32,434 bases of DNA. Origin: Byssovorax sp. GTDB taxonomy: Bacteria > Myxococcota_A > Polyangia > Polyangiales > Polyangiaceae. The DNA lies in NCBI GenBank assembly GCA_025362495.1, contig JANYGI010000181.1, positions 1 to 32,434 on the forward strand, read 5' to 3'. The notes under the pieces are model-generated. The model ran no database searches, had not been told where the DNA came from, and saw only the letters and a list, made by a program, of their open reading frames with translations. Position 1 is the first letter of the stretch; each line of letters starts with the position of its first letter. Shown one piece after another: positions 16,499-25,253 of this stretch. The position numbers were made by a program, and so were the translations under genes.

Positions 16499-18060
16499 CT
16501 CTTCTTCGCGCCGAGCACGGCTTCGAGGATCGGGCGGGCGCCCTGGATCGCGACACGCTGCGAGTAGAACGCGAGGCCGCGGAGGCCGCCGAGCTCCTCG
16601 CCGCCGCCGGCGCGCCCCGGTCCGCCGTGGATCATCTGCGGGAGCACGGTGCCCGGCCCGGGGGCCTGATCGGCGATCTTCTCGCTGCCGAACATCAGGC
16701 GACCATGGTAGGGCGCGATGCCGAAGATCATCTCGGCCGTGAAGGCGCGATCGTCGGTGTACGTCGAGCAAACGAGGCCGCCCCGGCCCTTGCGGACCTG
16801 GGCGATGACGTGGTCGGCCTTGCCCGAGTAGGGGAGCAGCGTGGCCACGGGGCCGAAGACCTCGTGGTCGTGGACGTGGCGCGCGCTGTCGGGCGCTTCG
16901 TTCACCAGGAGCGTCGGCGCGACGAAGTAGCCCTTGCCCGCGGCGACGCCGACCTTCTCGAAATCGCCGGTACCGCCGATCACGATCTTCGACTCGGTGG
17001 CGAGGCGCTCGATGCCGGCGCGGATGTCGCGGAGCTGCGCCGCGGTGGCCAGCGGCCCGACGTTGACGCCGTCGAGCGCGGGATCGCCGACCTTCGCGTC
17101 GCGCAGGCGATCGACGAGATCGTCGCGGACCTGATCGATCACGCTCGCGGGCGCGAAGATGCGGCGGATCGCGGTGCACTTCTGACCGGCCTTCTGGGTG
17201 ATGTCACGCGCCACGTCGCGGAGGAACATGTTGTACGTGTCGGAGCCGGGGCCCGCGTCGGGGCCGAGCACCGCGCCGTTGAGGCTGTCGGCCTCGACGT
17301 TCACGCGCACCGAGTTGCCCGCGATGTTCGGCATCAAGCGCAGCGTCTTGCCGGTGTCGGACGAGCCCGTGAACGCGAGCACGTCCTCGCCGCCGAGGTG
17401 GGTGAGCAAGTCGCCCGGCGATCCGGTGACGAGCGAGAGGACGCCGTCGGGCAGCGCCTTCGCCTCGGTGAAGAGCTTGACGATCCGGTACGCGAGGAGC
17501 GCGGTGCTCGTGGCCGGCTTGGAGATGACCGGCATGCCCGCGAGGATGGCGCAGGCGGCCTTCTCGGCGAGGCCCCAGGCGGGGAAATTGAAGGCGTTCA
17601 CGTGCACCGCGACGCCGCTCCGCGGCAGGCTGATGTGCTGCCCGACGAAGCGCGCGGTGCGGCCGAGCTGCACGGCGTCGCCGTCGAGGAGGAAGCGCTG
17701 CTCGCCGAGCTCCTTCGCGAGATCGGCGTAGTGCGCGAGCGTGCCCGAGGCGCCGTCGATGTCGAACTTGGCGTCGCTGCGGGTGTTGCCGGCGTTGAGG
17801 ATCGCCGACTCGATCAGCGCGTCGCGGTTGGCGTGGAGGATCCGCGCCATGGCGCGGAGCAGCTCGCCGCGCTGGGCGAAGGTGAGGGCGCGCAGCGCGG
17901 GCCCGCCCTCGGCGCGGGCGTAGGCCACGGCCCTGGCGAAGTCGATCCCCTCGGTGCTCGTCTGCGCGAGCGCCTCCTCCGTCGTGGGGTTGACGAGGAT
18001 CGACATCTTGCCCGTGCCCGTGATCCAGGCGCCGGCGACGTAGCTTTCAAGCGTTTCCAT
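16495..18060 (-). CDS. PaaZ/BoxD-type CoA-semialdehyde dehydrogenase (stand-alone ALDH)
   Basis: This 521-residue protein matches the aldehyde dehydrogenase half of PaaZ. It has Asn158 in AFNFPAW, the general base Glu256 in VNVEADSLN, the nucleophile Cys295 in [12 protein letters not shown], and near the C-terminus [17 protein letters not shown], which is characteristic of this subfamily. PaaZ numbering of the catalytic residues (E256, C295) is the same. The MaoC-type hydratase domain of PaaZ (another 160 or so residues) is absent, as in BoxD, which oxidises 3,4-dehydroadipyl-CoA semialdehyde in aerobic benzoyl-CoA degradation. Expected activity is NADP-dependent oxidation of a CoA-linked semialdehyde in the cytosol. 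No other paa or box gene is in the window, so the pathway is open. The start ATG at 18060 is well placed. Confidence 0.9.
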   Translation of the reverse strand: METLESYVAGAWITGTGKMSILVNPTTEEALAQTSTEGIDFARAVAYARAEGGPALRALTFAQRGELLRAMARILHANRDALIESAILNAGNTRSDAKFDIDGASGTLAHYADLAKELGEQRFLLDGDAVQLGRTARFVGQHISLPRSGVAVHVNAFNFPAWGLAEKAACAILAGMPVISKPATSTALLAYRIVKLFTEAKALPDGVLSLVTGSPGDLLTHLGGEDVLAFTGSSDTGKTLRLMPNIAGNSVRVNVEADSLNGAVLGPDAGPGSDTYNMFLRDVARDITQKAGQKCTAIRRIFAPASVIDQVRDDLVDRLRDAKVGDPALDGVNVGPLATAAQLRDIRAGIERLATESKIVIGGTGDFEKVGVAAGKGYFVAPTLLVNEAPDSARHVHDHEVFGPVATLLPYSGKADHVIAQVRKGRGGLVCSTYTDDRAFTAEMIFGIAPYHGRLMFGSEKIADQAPGPGTVLPQMIHGGPGRAGGGEELGGLRGLAFYSQRVAIQGARPILEAVLGAKKS

Positions 18061-18112
18061 GGGGCGCGGAGGGTAGCCCCAAGCGACGGTTCTGGGTAGG
18101 GATCGTGAGCGA

Positions 18113-18138
18113 GAGCCGCCCCGGATGGAGGGCGGCTC
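18113..18138 (-). terminator. Hairpin downstream of the Gly/Pro-rich gene
   Basis: Arms gagccgccc (18113-18121) and gggcggctc (18130-18138) pair perfectly around an 8-nt loop. It lies 19 bases after the minus-strand stop at 18157 and before the aldehyde dehydrogenase start at 18060. It probably separates the two transcription units. Confidence 0.55.
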
Positions 18139-18156
18139 GTCAGCGGGCGGGTGGGA

Positions 18157-19203
18157 TCAGAGGCTGTTGCAGGGCAGCTGGCGGACAGCGCGCTTGGTCG
18201 TGGAGCTCTGGCCCTTGCCGAGCTTGACCGAGTCGGGCGTGTCCTGGAACCAGCGATCAATCGAGCTCGGCATCGGCCAGAAGTTCTTGCCACGGTCGAG
18301 GATCACGTCCTTCGGGCCGTTGCCGATCACGCGGCCGTAGACGTCAGTCTGGATGACGAAGCACACGTCTTTGCTGTGCATGGGCGCGTAGAGGTAGCCG
18401 CTCGAGCCCGACTCGAAGTTGACGGTGAAGCTCTCGAGCACCTTGCCCGTCGAGTCCTTGGCCTCGACCTTGTGAGAGCCCGACGAGATCCCCGACGACT
18501 CCGACGCCAGCCACGACTCGCTCGGAGCATTCTTGAGGTTCGAGCCGACCGCGACGCCGTCGACGAACACCGAGACGCCGTCACGCCCCGTGGTGTTGAT
18601 CATGTGCAGCGAAGGATGGGTATACGAATAGATACCCACGACGCCGAGGACGATGACGACGATCACCGCGAGGGCGCCGCCGCCGATGATCTTCAGCTTG
18701 TTGAAGCCACCACCGCTGCTGACGTTGCCGCCGAAGGCGCGAATGGGCATGCCGCCCATACCGCCCATCGGCTGACCGGGCATGCCCATGGGGGGCTGTC
18801 CCGGCATACCACCCATGCCCGGCATACCGCCCATCGGGGGCTGTCCCGGCATACCACCCATCGGGGGCTGTCCCGGCATACCACCCATCGGGGGTTGGCC
18901 CTGCGGCGGTTGGCCGTACTGGCCAGGAGGCGGCTGGCCATACTGGCCAGGAGGAGGCTGGCCGTACTGCTGCGGCGGGCCGCCCATCGGCTGTTGACCG
19001 GGCGGCGCGCCGTACTGGCCGGGAGGAGGCTGACCGTACTGGCCGGGAGGTCCGCCCATGGGCTGACCGGGCGGCGGCCCGTACTGGCCCGGGGGCCCGC
19101 CCTGGGGCTGGCCGGGCGGCTGTCCGTACGGACCGGGAGGCCCGCCGCCGGGGGGATAACCGCCGCCAGGGGGATAACCGCCGCCAGGGGGATTGTTGGC
19201 CAT
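18157..19203 (-). CDS. Gly/Pro/Gln-rich protein with single transmembrane helix
   Basis: This 348-residue protein has three parts. Residues 1-150 are a disordered Gly/Pro/Gln/Met/Tyr tract (GQYGQPPP-type and GGMPGQPPM-type repeats). A transmembrane helix follows at about 175-195 (ALAVIVVIVLGVVGIYSY). The C-terminal domain of about 150 residues is probably extracytoplasmic; its segment GVSVFVDGVAVGSNL followed by SGSHKVEAKDSTGKVL looks like a PEGA-like or similar beta fold. Myxobacterial proteins with such proline-rich N-termini are common; their roles are mostly unknown. The ATG at 19203 has a strong GAGGAG Shine-Dalgarno about 8 bases upstream. The gene lies between hairpins on both sides and so is probably transcribed alone. 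Confidence 0.8.
   Translation of the reverse strand: MANNPPGGGYPPGGGYPPGGGPPGPYGQPPGQPQGGPPGQYGPPPGQPMGGPPGQYGQPPPGQYGAPPGQQPMGGPPQQYGQPPPGQYGQPPPGQYGQPPQGQPPMGGMPGQPPMGGMPGQPPMGGMPGMGGMPGQPPMGMPGQPMGGMGGMPIRAFGGNVSSGGGFNKLKIIGGGALAVIVVIVLGVVGIYSYTHPSLHMINTTGRDGVSVFVDGVAVGSNLKNAPSESWLASESSGISSGSHKVEAKDSTGKVLESFTVNFESGSSGYLYAPMHSKDVCFVIQTDVYGRVIGNGPKDVILDRGKNFWPMPSSIDRWFQDTPDSVKLGKGQSSTTKRAVRQLPCNSL
18787..18898 (-). repeat. 27-bp in-frame tandem repeat in the Gly/Pro-rich gene
   Basis: Two identical 27-bp units (18832-18858 and 18859-18885) are followed by a partial third copy (18886-18898). They are preceded by a copy with one mismatch (18787-18813) and an 18-bp fragment. Each unit encodes nine residues of the GGMPGQPPM type, so copy-number changes would keep the frame. 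Confidence 0.85.
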
Positions 19204-19274
19204 CGAATCGTCTCCTCATCTACCGAAAGGGAAAACCCACCGCAGGGACGCAGCCGTGCGCTCGCCGCCCGCCA

Positions 19275-19299
19275 CGCGCGGATGATACGGATCCGCGCG
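19275..19299 (-). terminator. Hairpin downstream of the TolC-family gene
   Basis: Arms cgcgcggat (19275-19283) and atccgcgcg (19291-19299) pair perfectly around a 7-nt loop (gatacgg). It lies 57 bases past the minus-strand stop at 19357, in the gap before the Gly/Pro-rich gene. No T-run follows. Confidence 0.5.
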
Positions 19300-19356
19300 C
19301 CGGATCCATCGGAAAAAGTACCGTGTGAGTGACGAGACCCCCGGAACGGCCCGTTC

Positions 19357-20787
19357 TCAGTAGGTGCAGTTGGCGGTGGCGAGGAGCGCAGCGATCTTCG
19401 CGCGGATCAGATCGAACTCCTTGACCGCGAGGTCGAGCTCCGCATTTCGCTCGGCTTTCCCGGCGTCGACGAGGTCGAAGCTCGTGCCGGCGCCGGCGGC
19501 GAAGGCGCGCTCGGCGAGGCGCGCGGCCTCGCGGGCGAGATCGCGGTTCTGCTCCGAAACGACGCGCGCTTGCTCGGCGACGCCGACCGATCGCTGGGCC
19601 TGCACGGCGTCGAAGGACGCGCCGCGGCGGGTGGCGTCGAGGCGGAGCTTGGCCTCTTCGGCGTTGGCGCGGGCGATCCGCATCGCGCCGTAGCGCGCGC
19701 CGCCCTCCCAGATCGGGAAGTTGAGCACCGCGCCGATCGTCCACGCCGTCTGGTTGTTGGTGCCGAGGAGCGACGCGCCGCCCGTCGACGCCGAGGCCGA
19801 CGACTGCACCAGCGCCGTCGGCGAGAACGCCAGCTTCGAATCGGTGATGCCGCGCTGGGCGATCTCCAGGCTGGTGCGGGCGGAGGCGACGTCGGGGCGA
19901 TCTTCCACGGTGCCCGTCTGGCAGGATCCGCCGAGCGCTTGCTGCATCTCGTCGAGCGAGATTGTCGCGGGGACGCCATAGGGCTCGTTCGATCCGAGCG
20001 AGAGGCCGAGCGCCTCGCGCGCCTTGCGCAGCGCCTCGTCGCCGGCGATGAGCTGCCCGCGCGCGAGCGCCGTGTCCTGCTGCGCGCGGAGGACGTCGAG
20101 GCGCGTGCCGTCGCCGAGCTTCGTCTTGCGCTCGGCGAGGTTGAGCCGCTGGAGCGAGCTCCGGAGCGAGACGCGGTTGATCTCGGCGACGCGCTCCGCG
20201 GTGTAGACCGCGACGATCGAGCCCGCGACCTGCCCGAGGATGGTGCGGCGCTTGTCCTCCGTGAGCTGCTGCACGGCCTTGACGTTGAGGTGCGCCGTCT
20301 TGATCGCGTACCAGGCGCGCGGCGCGAGGATCGGCTGCGAGGCGCTGATGGATGCCGTCGCCGTGGGCCCGCTGTAGCCTCTGATCGGGTTGCCGTTGAG
20401 GTCGACGCCGGTGGTGCCCGAGAGCAGGTTCTGCGAGATCGACGCCTGGGCGTTGACGGTGGTGAGCGCGGCCGCGAGCGCCTCCCGCGAGGCGCCCTCG
20501 GCGCGCTCGACCTCCTGGATCTGGATCGCGAGATCGGTGGAGCGCGCGGCGATCGTCGTCAGCGCGTCGTGGAAGCTGTTGAGCTGGTGGGGCGCGCCGG
20601 CGATCGGCGCGAGGAGCGGATCGCTCACCTCGACCTTGGGCAGCTCGGGCAGCGCGTCTGCGGGCGGCGCGGCGGGCTTTCCCGGGGCGGTGGGCGCTGC
20701 CGGTTGCGCCGGGCGAGGCTGGGCCGCCGCGGTGCCGGCGACGAGAACGAAGAGCGGAGCGAGGGCCACGATCGGCGACATGCGCAT
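19357..20787 (-). CDS. TolC-family outer-membrane efflux protein
   Basis: This 476-residue protein has a Sec signal (about residues 1-22, cleavage after TAAA) and a Pro/Ala-rich mature N-terminus. Two homologous OEP repeats follow: the first about 70-265, with ASISASQPIL and LNVKAVQQLTEDKRRTI; the second about 290-470, with FPIWEGGARYGAMRIARANAEEAK, a typical TolC-family segment. Such proteins form trimeric outer-membrane and periplasmic channels for RND, ABC or MFS exporters, or for type I secretion. No inner-membrane pump or adaptor gene is adjacent, so the partner is elsewhere. GAGGGAGAG on the minus strand precedes the ATG at 20787; ATG 20781, two codons in, is the alternative. A short AT-richer palindrome lies in the 122-bp upstream gap. 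Confidence 0.9.
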   Translation of the reverse strand: MRMSPIVALAPLFVLVAGTAAAQPRPAQPAAPTAPGKPAAPPADALPELPKVEVSDPLLAPIAGAPHQLNSFHDALTTIAARSTDLAIQIQEVERAEGASREALAAALTTVNAQASISQNLLSGTTGVDLNGNPIRGYSGPTATASISASQPILAPRAWYAIKTAHLNVKAVQQLTEDKRRTILGQVAGSIVAVYTAERVAEINRVSLRSSLQRLNLAERKTKLGDGTRLDVLRAQQDTALARGQLIAGDEALRKAREALGLSLGSNEPYGVPATISLDEMQQALGGSCQTGTVEDRPDVASARTSLEIAQRGITDSKLAFSPTALVQSSASASTGGASLLGTNNQTAWTIGAVLNFPIWEGGARYGAMRIARANAEEAKLRLDATRRGASFDAVQAQRSVGVAEQARVVSEQNRDLAREAARLAERAFAAGAGTSFDLVDAGKAERNAELDLAVKEFDLIRAKIAALLATANCTY

Positions 20788-20854
20788 GCGCTTTCGATGC
20801 TCTCCCTCGGCGCGGCTGACAAGGACAAAACCGCGACCCGAGATTGCTCACGAC

Positions 20855-20872
20855 GCGAAATGATGATTTCGC
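20855..20872. promoter_or_regulatory. Palindromic operator candidate upstream of the TolC-family gene
   Basis: Arms gcgaaat (20855-20861) and atttcgc (20866-20872) are perfect complements around gatg. The site lies about 70 bases before the TolC-family start, in a stretch much poorer in GC than its surroundings, next to two copies of gctaac near 20880-20897. This fits a dimeric repressor site. No regulator gene is adjacent. Confidence 0.35.
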
Positions 20873-20909
20873 AACGATTGCTAACGGGCCGCTAACAAAG
20901 CGCGCGACG

Positions 20910-21596
20910 TCAGTCCGCGAGCCCGCTGCTCTCGCGCGGCTTCTTGCGCTTCGGCTTCTTGCGGGCGGCGGTGACCGATCCGGTCGCGGCCGCCGCGGCC
21001 TTCGGCTCGGTGGGCGCGCCGGCGTCGAGCCAGCGGGAGAGGGCCATCTGATCGGCGGTGGCGCCGCGGCGGATGGCGCGCTTCAGGATGCGCTTGGCGA
21101 CGGAGAGCTTGCCGCAGCGGGCGAGCGCGTGAGCGTAGCTGGCGGCGATGTCGGCCTCGCCCGTCTCGGCGAAGGTGGCGCGCGAGAGCAGCGGGAGCGC
21201 GTCGGCGGGGCGGTCGAGGGCGACGTCGTAGAGGTGCCCGAGGTTGTGCGCGTACCACGGGTTCTCGGGGACGAGCGCCAGCGCGCGCTCGTAGGCGCGC
21301 GCGGCGTAGCGGTAGTGTCCGAGCAGCGACTGCGCGAGGCCGAGCACCGCCCACGCGCCGTCGTCGTCGGGGCGCTGCGCGAGCACGCGGCGCGCGAAGA
21401 GCGCGGCGCGCCAGGGATCGTGCTCGACGCCGAGCTCGGCGAGGTGGCGGTGGGCGAAGATCCACGCGTCGCTCTCGGGCGCCGCGGCGCGCGCGAGGCG
21501 CGCGAGCAGCGGGAGGATCGCCTCGGGCTCGACGCGATCGCGGAGCGCCTGATCGACGTCGCGACGGATGCGCTCCACCTCCTCCGATCGGGCCAT
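20910..21596 (-). CDS. TPR-repeat protein with Lys/Arg-rich tail
   Basis: This 228-residue protein has no signal peptide. Its middle carries TPR-like helical pairs: AWAVLGLAQSLLGHYRYAARAYERAL (about 82-107) and NPWYAHNLGHLYDVALDRPADALPLLSRA fit the TPR consensus, and ADIAASYAHALARCGKLSVAKRILKRAI (about 148-175) fits a further repeat. The last 30 residues are basic (RKKPKRKKPRE), which suggests nucleic acid or membrane binding. It is presumably cytosolic and a protein-protein interaction module. A 155-bp gap with a hairpin separates it from the helicase gene upstream, and a 122-bp gap from the TolC-family gene downstream, so an operon link is not clear. Confidence 0.78.
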   Translation of the reverse strand: MARSEEVERIRRDVDQALRDRVEPEAILPLLARLARAAAPESDAWIFAHRHLAELGVEHDPWRAALFARRVLAQRPDDDGAWAVLGLAQSLLGHYRYAARAYERALALVPENPWYAHNLGHLYDVALDRPADALPLLSRATFAETGEADIAASYAHALARCGKLSVAKRILKRAIRRGATADQMALSRWLDAGAPTEPKAAAAATGSVTAARKKPKRKKPRESSGLAD

Positions 21597-21695
21597 GCCT
21601 CCCGTGATACGACCTCGTCGCGAGCTTGGCTAGCTCCGCGCACGGAAGTCGATCCCGACGTGGCCCCGCGACGTGCGGGCGGGCGGCGCCGCGAG

Positions 21696-21738
21696 GCTCG
21701 AAGGCCCCCCGCGACGAAGCGCGGTCGAGCCTTCGAGC
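21696..21738 (-). terminator. Nested hairpin downstream of the RNA helicase gene
   Basis: Arms gctcgaaggc (21696-21705) and gccttcgagc (21729-21738) pair perfectly. An inner hairpin (ccgcg 21709-21713 with cgcgg 21720-21724) fills the loop. It starts 14 bases after the helicase stop on the minus strand. No T-run follows. Confidence 0.55.
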
Positions 21739-21751
21739 GTCGGTGATGGCC

Positions 21752-24517
21752 TCAGTCGACCGCCGGCTTCGGCGCCGCGGCGTCCGCGCCGACGTCGGCG
21801 TCGATCGCGGCCGGGGCAGCGCCGATCGCGCGCATCGGCTGGGTCGGCGTGTCGAGCGTCGCGGCCTCGTCGTCGCGCTCGCGCGCGAGCTCGGCCGCGG
21901 CGATCTTGCCGGCGATCGTCGCGCCCGTGAGCGTCGCGACGGCCTTCGCGACGTCGTCCTTGCGGACGCTGACGAAGGCGTTGCGCTCGCGCACGCGGAT
22001 GCGGCGGATGCTGAGCTTGTCGATGCCAGCGCGCTCGGTGAGCAGGCGGAGGAAGTCCGCCGCGCGGGCGCCTTCACGCCGCCCGACGTTGACGTAGATC
22101 TCGCCGAAATCACCGTCGGGGAGCGCGTCTGCCGTCGCGTCGACGCTGCCGCCGCTGCGGGGCTCGGGGCGCGACGGCGGTGCCGCGTGGGCGTGGCCCG
22201 GGCTCGTCGCTGCGTGCGGCGCGTTGCCGAACGTCGGCGCGGTGCGGAGCGGGCGCTCGCGGGGCTCGTCGGCGCCGAGGATCGGATCGTCGTCGCCCTC
22301 TTCCGCCGCGGGCTGCCAGGTGATGAACTCGGCGTGGCGCTGCGGCGCGGACGCGCGCGCGACGCCCTCGAGCGTCCCGTCGGCGGCCGATACGGGGACG
22401 TGGTCCTCGTTGCGGCGCGGCTGCTCGCGGCGGCGGTTGCGATCGCGCTCGCGGTTGTCGTCGGGGCGCGGCGTGGCGCTGCGCTCGCGGATCTCGTCGC
22501 CGCGGGGCGCGGGGCGGACGTCGCGCTGCTCGTCGCTGCGCGGGGCGCGATGCTCCTCGGGGCGCGGCGCGGCGTGACGCTCGCGCAGCTCGTCGACGCG
22601 CGGCGTGGCGCTGCGCTCGCGGTTGTCGTCGGCGCGCGGCGTGGCGCTGCGCTCGCGGCCGTCGTCGGCGCGCGGCGGGGCGCTGCGATCGCGACCTTCG
22701 TCGCGACGGCCACGCGGGCGGCGATCGCCTCGACCCTCGGGGCGAGCTTCATTGCGCGGACGATCCGCGCCGCCCTGCGGTGCTGCCTGCGGCGTCGCCG
22801 CGAGCGCGGCGTCGGTCGGCGCGGCGGTGATCGCCGGCGGGGTGCGCCCGGGGACTGGCATCGACGGCGCGGCGACCGCGACCGGGTCGGGCGTCCGCGC
22901 GGTGAGCGCGACCGGTGCGGGCGTCGGCGCGGCGGCGATCGGGGCAGGCGTAGGCGCGGCGGCGATCGGGGCGATCACCGGCGCTGCGACGGCCGGCGCG
23001 AGGATCGCCGCTGCGACGATCGGCGGGGCCGCGGCGACGGGCTTCGGCGTCGGGAGCCGCGGCGCCGGAGGGGGCCGAGGCGGCGCGGCGGGGCGGGGCT
23101 CGGGGCGCGGCGTGCGCGTCGCGCGGCGGGCGGCGCTCGCCTCGTCTTTCGCCGTGGGGCGCGCGCCGAGGTGATCGCGCAGGAGCCCCGCGAGGATCGC
23201 CTCGATGCGATCGTGCGTGAGCAGCCGCCGCGCGAGGGCCATGTCTTCCGGGTGGGCTTCCTTCGACGTGAAGGCCTCGGCCAGCATCGCCACGAAGTCG
23301 GCCTCGGCGCGCGTCTTCAGCTCGCCTTCGCTGGGGATCTGCTTCTCTATCGGCCTTATTTTGTAGGTCAAGCGCAGCAGGTAGAGCCCGCCGATGTCCT
23401 GCGGCGTGATCAGCGAGATCGCCGTCCCGGTGCGGCCCGCGCGGCCGGTGCGGCCGGTGCGGTGCACGTACGACTCCGCGTCCTGCGGGAAGTCGTAGTT
23501 GATCACGTGCGTGAGGTGCGAGATGTCGATCCCGCGCGCGGCGACGTCGGTCGCGACGAGGAAGCGGAGGCGCCCCTCGCGCGTGGCGGACATGACGCGC
23601 TCGCGATCGTTCTGGGCGAGATCGCCGTTGAGCCACGCGGCGTCGAAGCCCTGGCGTTGCAGCGCGCCCGCGACGCGCTCCGTCTCGTCCTTCGTGTTGC
23701 AGAAGACGACGGCGCTCTCGGGATCCTCGACCTCGACCATGCGCAGGAGCGCGCCGATCTTGTCGGCCGCGACCATGTACACGTAGTGCAGGATCGAGAG
23801 CGCGCCGATGTGATCCCCCGAGAGCGTGATGAACTCCGGCGTGCGCAGCTTGTTCTTCGCCATGCGCTCGATGTCGGGCGGCACGGTGGCCGAGAACAGC
23901 AGCGTCTGCCGCTCCTTCGGCATGTGCTCGAGGATGGCCGAGAGCTCGCGCTCGAAGCCCATCGAGAGCATCTCGTCGCTCTCGTCGAGGACGACGAGGC
24001 GCACGTGCTTGGGATCGATCGTGCCGCGGCGGAGGTGGTCGAGCACGCGCCCCGGCGTCCCGACGACGACCTGCGCGCCCGCGGCGATCTGCTCGACCTG
24101 GCGCGGCATCGGCGCGCCGCCGTAGATCGGGACGACGCTGATGTTGCGGCGCTTGCTCAGTCGGTCGAGCTCCGTCGAGATCTGGATGGCGAGCTCGCGC
24201 GTCGGGCTGAGCACGAGGACCTGCACGTTGGCCTGCGAGCGGCGGACGATGTGATCGACGATCGGCAGGCCGAACGCAGCCGTTTTGCCCGTTCCCGTGC
24301 GGGCCTGGACGACGGCGTCTTTGCCGCGCGTCGCGGGCTCCCACACGGCGAGCTGGACCGGGGTCGGGTGGGTGTAGCCCATCTCGACCAGCGTCTCGCG
24401 CAGCTCTTTTGAAAGGGGAAGGACGTCGAAGGTGGGGGCGGCCGGCGACGCATCGGGCTCGGAGCGCGGGAGGCTGCCCGAGGAAGCGGCGGGGGAGGAA
24501 GTCGTGAGGTCCGTCAT
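21752..24517 (-). CDS. DEAD-box RNA helicase, DeaD/CsdA type with DbpA-like RNA-binding end
   Basis: This 921-residue protein begins with a helicase core (about 30-400): Q motif near Thr52-Gln55, Walker A ARTGTGKT (72-79), PTRELA (105-110), TPGR (154-157), motif II DESD (178-181), SAT (209-211), and HRTGRTGRAGRTG in the second RecA domain. Motif II has Ser instead of Ala. A Pro/Ala-rich stretch (about 475-580) and an Arg/Asp-rich repeat tract (about 585-705) follow. The C-terminus (about 800-885: GEIYVNVGRREGARAADFLRLL) matches the DbpA-type RNA-binding domain found in CsdA/DeaD. The DeaD group remodels RNA in ribosome assembly, cold adaptation and mRNA decay. The ATG at 24517 is chosen because MTDLTTSSPAASS leads into the core; the frame is open for 300 codons further upstream without domain content. 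Confidence 0.92.
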   Translation of the reverse strand: MTDLTTSSPAASSGSLPRSEPDASPAAPTFDVLPLSKELRETLVEMGYTHPTPVQLAVWEPATRGKDAVVQARTGTGKTAAFGLPIVDHIVRRSQANVQVLVLSPTRELAIQISTELDRLSKRRNISVVPIYGGAPMPRQVEQIAAGAQVVVGTPGRVLDHLRRGTIDPKHVRLVVLDESDEMLSMGFERELSAILEHMPKERQTLLFSATVPPDIERMAKNKLRTPEFITLSGDHIGALSILHYVYMVAADKIGALLRMVEVEDPESAVVFCNTKDETERVAGALQRQGFDAAWLNGDLAQNDRERVMSATREGRLRFLVATDVAARGIDISHLTHVINYDFPQDAESYVHRTGRTGRAGRTGTAISLITPQDIGGLYLLRLTYKIRPIEKQIPSEGELKTRAEADFVAMLAEAFTSKEAHPEDMALARRLLTHDRIEAILAGLLRDHLGARPTAKDEASAARRATRTPRPEPRPAAPPRPPPAPRLPTPKPVAAAPPIVAAAILAPAVAAPVIAPIAAAPTPAPIAAAPTPAPVALTARTPDPVAVAAPSMPVPGRTPPAITAAPTDAALAATPQAAPQGGADRPRNEARPEGRGDRRPRGRRDEGRDRSAPPRADDGRERSATPRADDNRERSATPRVDELRERHAAPRPEEHRAPRSDEQRDVRPAPRGDEIRERSATPRPDDNRERDRNRRREQPRRNEDHVPVSAADGTLEGVARASAPQRHAEFITWQPAAEEGDDDPILGADEPRERPLRTAPTFGNAPHAATSPGHAHAAPPSRPEPRSGGSVDATADALPDGDFGEIYVNVGRREGARAADFLRLLTERAGIDKLSIRRIRVRERNAFVSVRKDDVAKAVATLTGATIAGKIAAAELARERDDEAATLDTPTQPMRAIGAAPAAIDADVGADAAAPKPAVD
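22395..22760 (-). repeat. Coding repeat tract of Arg/Asp-rich units in the helicase tail
   Basis: The helicase gene here encodes imperfect repeats of 11-14 residues based on DDNRERSATPR (variants: ADDGRERSATPR, VDELRERHAAPR, DEIRERSATPR). The DNA repeats with the same irregular period. Such Arg/Asp/Glu-rich disordered tails are typical of proteins that bind RNA weakly at many points. Confidence 0.75.
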
Positions 24518-24609
24518 CGGTGATCTTTGGTCGGGTCGGGGGACCCGCGGCGGGTGCGGGTCGAGTCGTGGGGCGGGGCGTCGGCGAGCGATCGAGCGCT
24601 GCGAGAGGC

Positions 24610-25173
24610 CTATGGAGGGTTCGGGTGGGTCGAGGATCCGAGCGCCGGGGCCTTCGTTCCGGGGCGGGACAGCTCCCGATCGACGATCGCTTCGACGCGA
24701 CGGCGGAGCGGCGCTAGCTCGCCCGCCTCGCGCCGCACCGCGTGCTCTTCGGCATAGCGGAGCCGCTCGATGGCGTCGAGGGCGCCTTCGTCCTCGGCCC
24801 CACCGCGGCACGCGTCGGCGACGTCGTCGCGGTGACCCCACTCGGGGGTGAGCGCCGCGCGAAAGCGCGCGAGCGCCGCGTCTTCGCCGTCGGTCCCGGC
24901 GGCGGCGAGGCGGGCGCGCTCGACGGCTGCGTGAAGCGCGAGGAGACCGTCGCGGCACGTTTTGAACGAGGCGGCCGGCGGGTTGCCAGCGCACGAGAGG
25001 CCGCCGGGGCAGGGGTTGAAGAGGACCTGCTGGGACACCTGCACCGCGCTCGCGACGGCGACGGCGACGGTGATCGCCCAGAAAACACCGGTCGCAACGC
25101 GGCGTCCGGTCCTCCGCGCGCTGGGAGGCGCGGCGCGCGGCGCATCGGGGTTTTCGGGGATCGGGCTGGGCAT
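24610..25173 (-). CDS. Small single-pass membrane protein, function unknown
   Basis: This 187-residue protein has a Pro/Arg-rich cytosolic N-terminus, one transmembrane helix (about 26-46, ATGVFWAITVAVAVASAV), then an extracytoplasmic part with Cys55, Cys61 and Cys73 and a helical, charged C-terminal region (about 75-165). I recognise no family. No clear Shine-Dalgarno precedes the ATG at 25173. It lies 92 bases upstream of the helicase gene on the same strand and 80 bases from the divergent outer-membrane gene. The helical content and low Ala-repeat bias suggest a real gene rather than an antisense frame. Confidence 0.6.
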   Translation of the reverse strand: MPSPIPENPDAPRAAPPSARRTGRRVATGVFWAITVAVAVASAVQVSQQVLFNPCPGGLSCAGNPPAASFKTCRDGLLALHAAVERARLAAAGTDGEDAALARFRAALTPEWGHRDDVADACRGGAEDEGALDAIERLRYAEEHAVRREAGELAPLRRRVEAIVDRELSRPGTKAPALGSSTHPNPP

Positions 25174-25253
25174 TCGGAGGGCGCGTTCTTTCTACACACA
25201 CGCGAGGGCGCGCCGCAGTGCTATCACCGTGCGGCGGGCGCGACGATACGCCG

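Noticed and set aside
18787-19190. Possible CRISPR-like repeats
   Set aside because: Units abut without spacers and encode in-frame Gly/Pro/Met repeats.
22395-22760. Possible satellite or CRISPR array
   Set aside because: The irregular period and reading frame match Arg/Asp-rich repeats of the helicase tail.
21626-24412. Long plus-strand open frame opposite the RNA helicase
   Set aside because: It is antisense to clear helicase motifs and has Arg/Ala-rich shadow composition, as is common in very GC-rich DNA.
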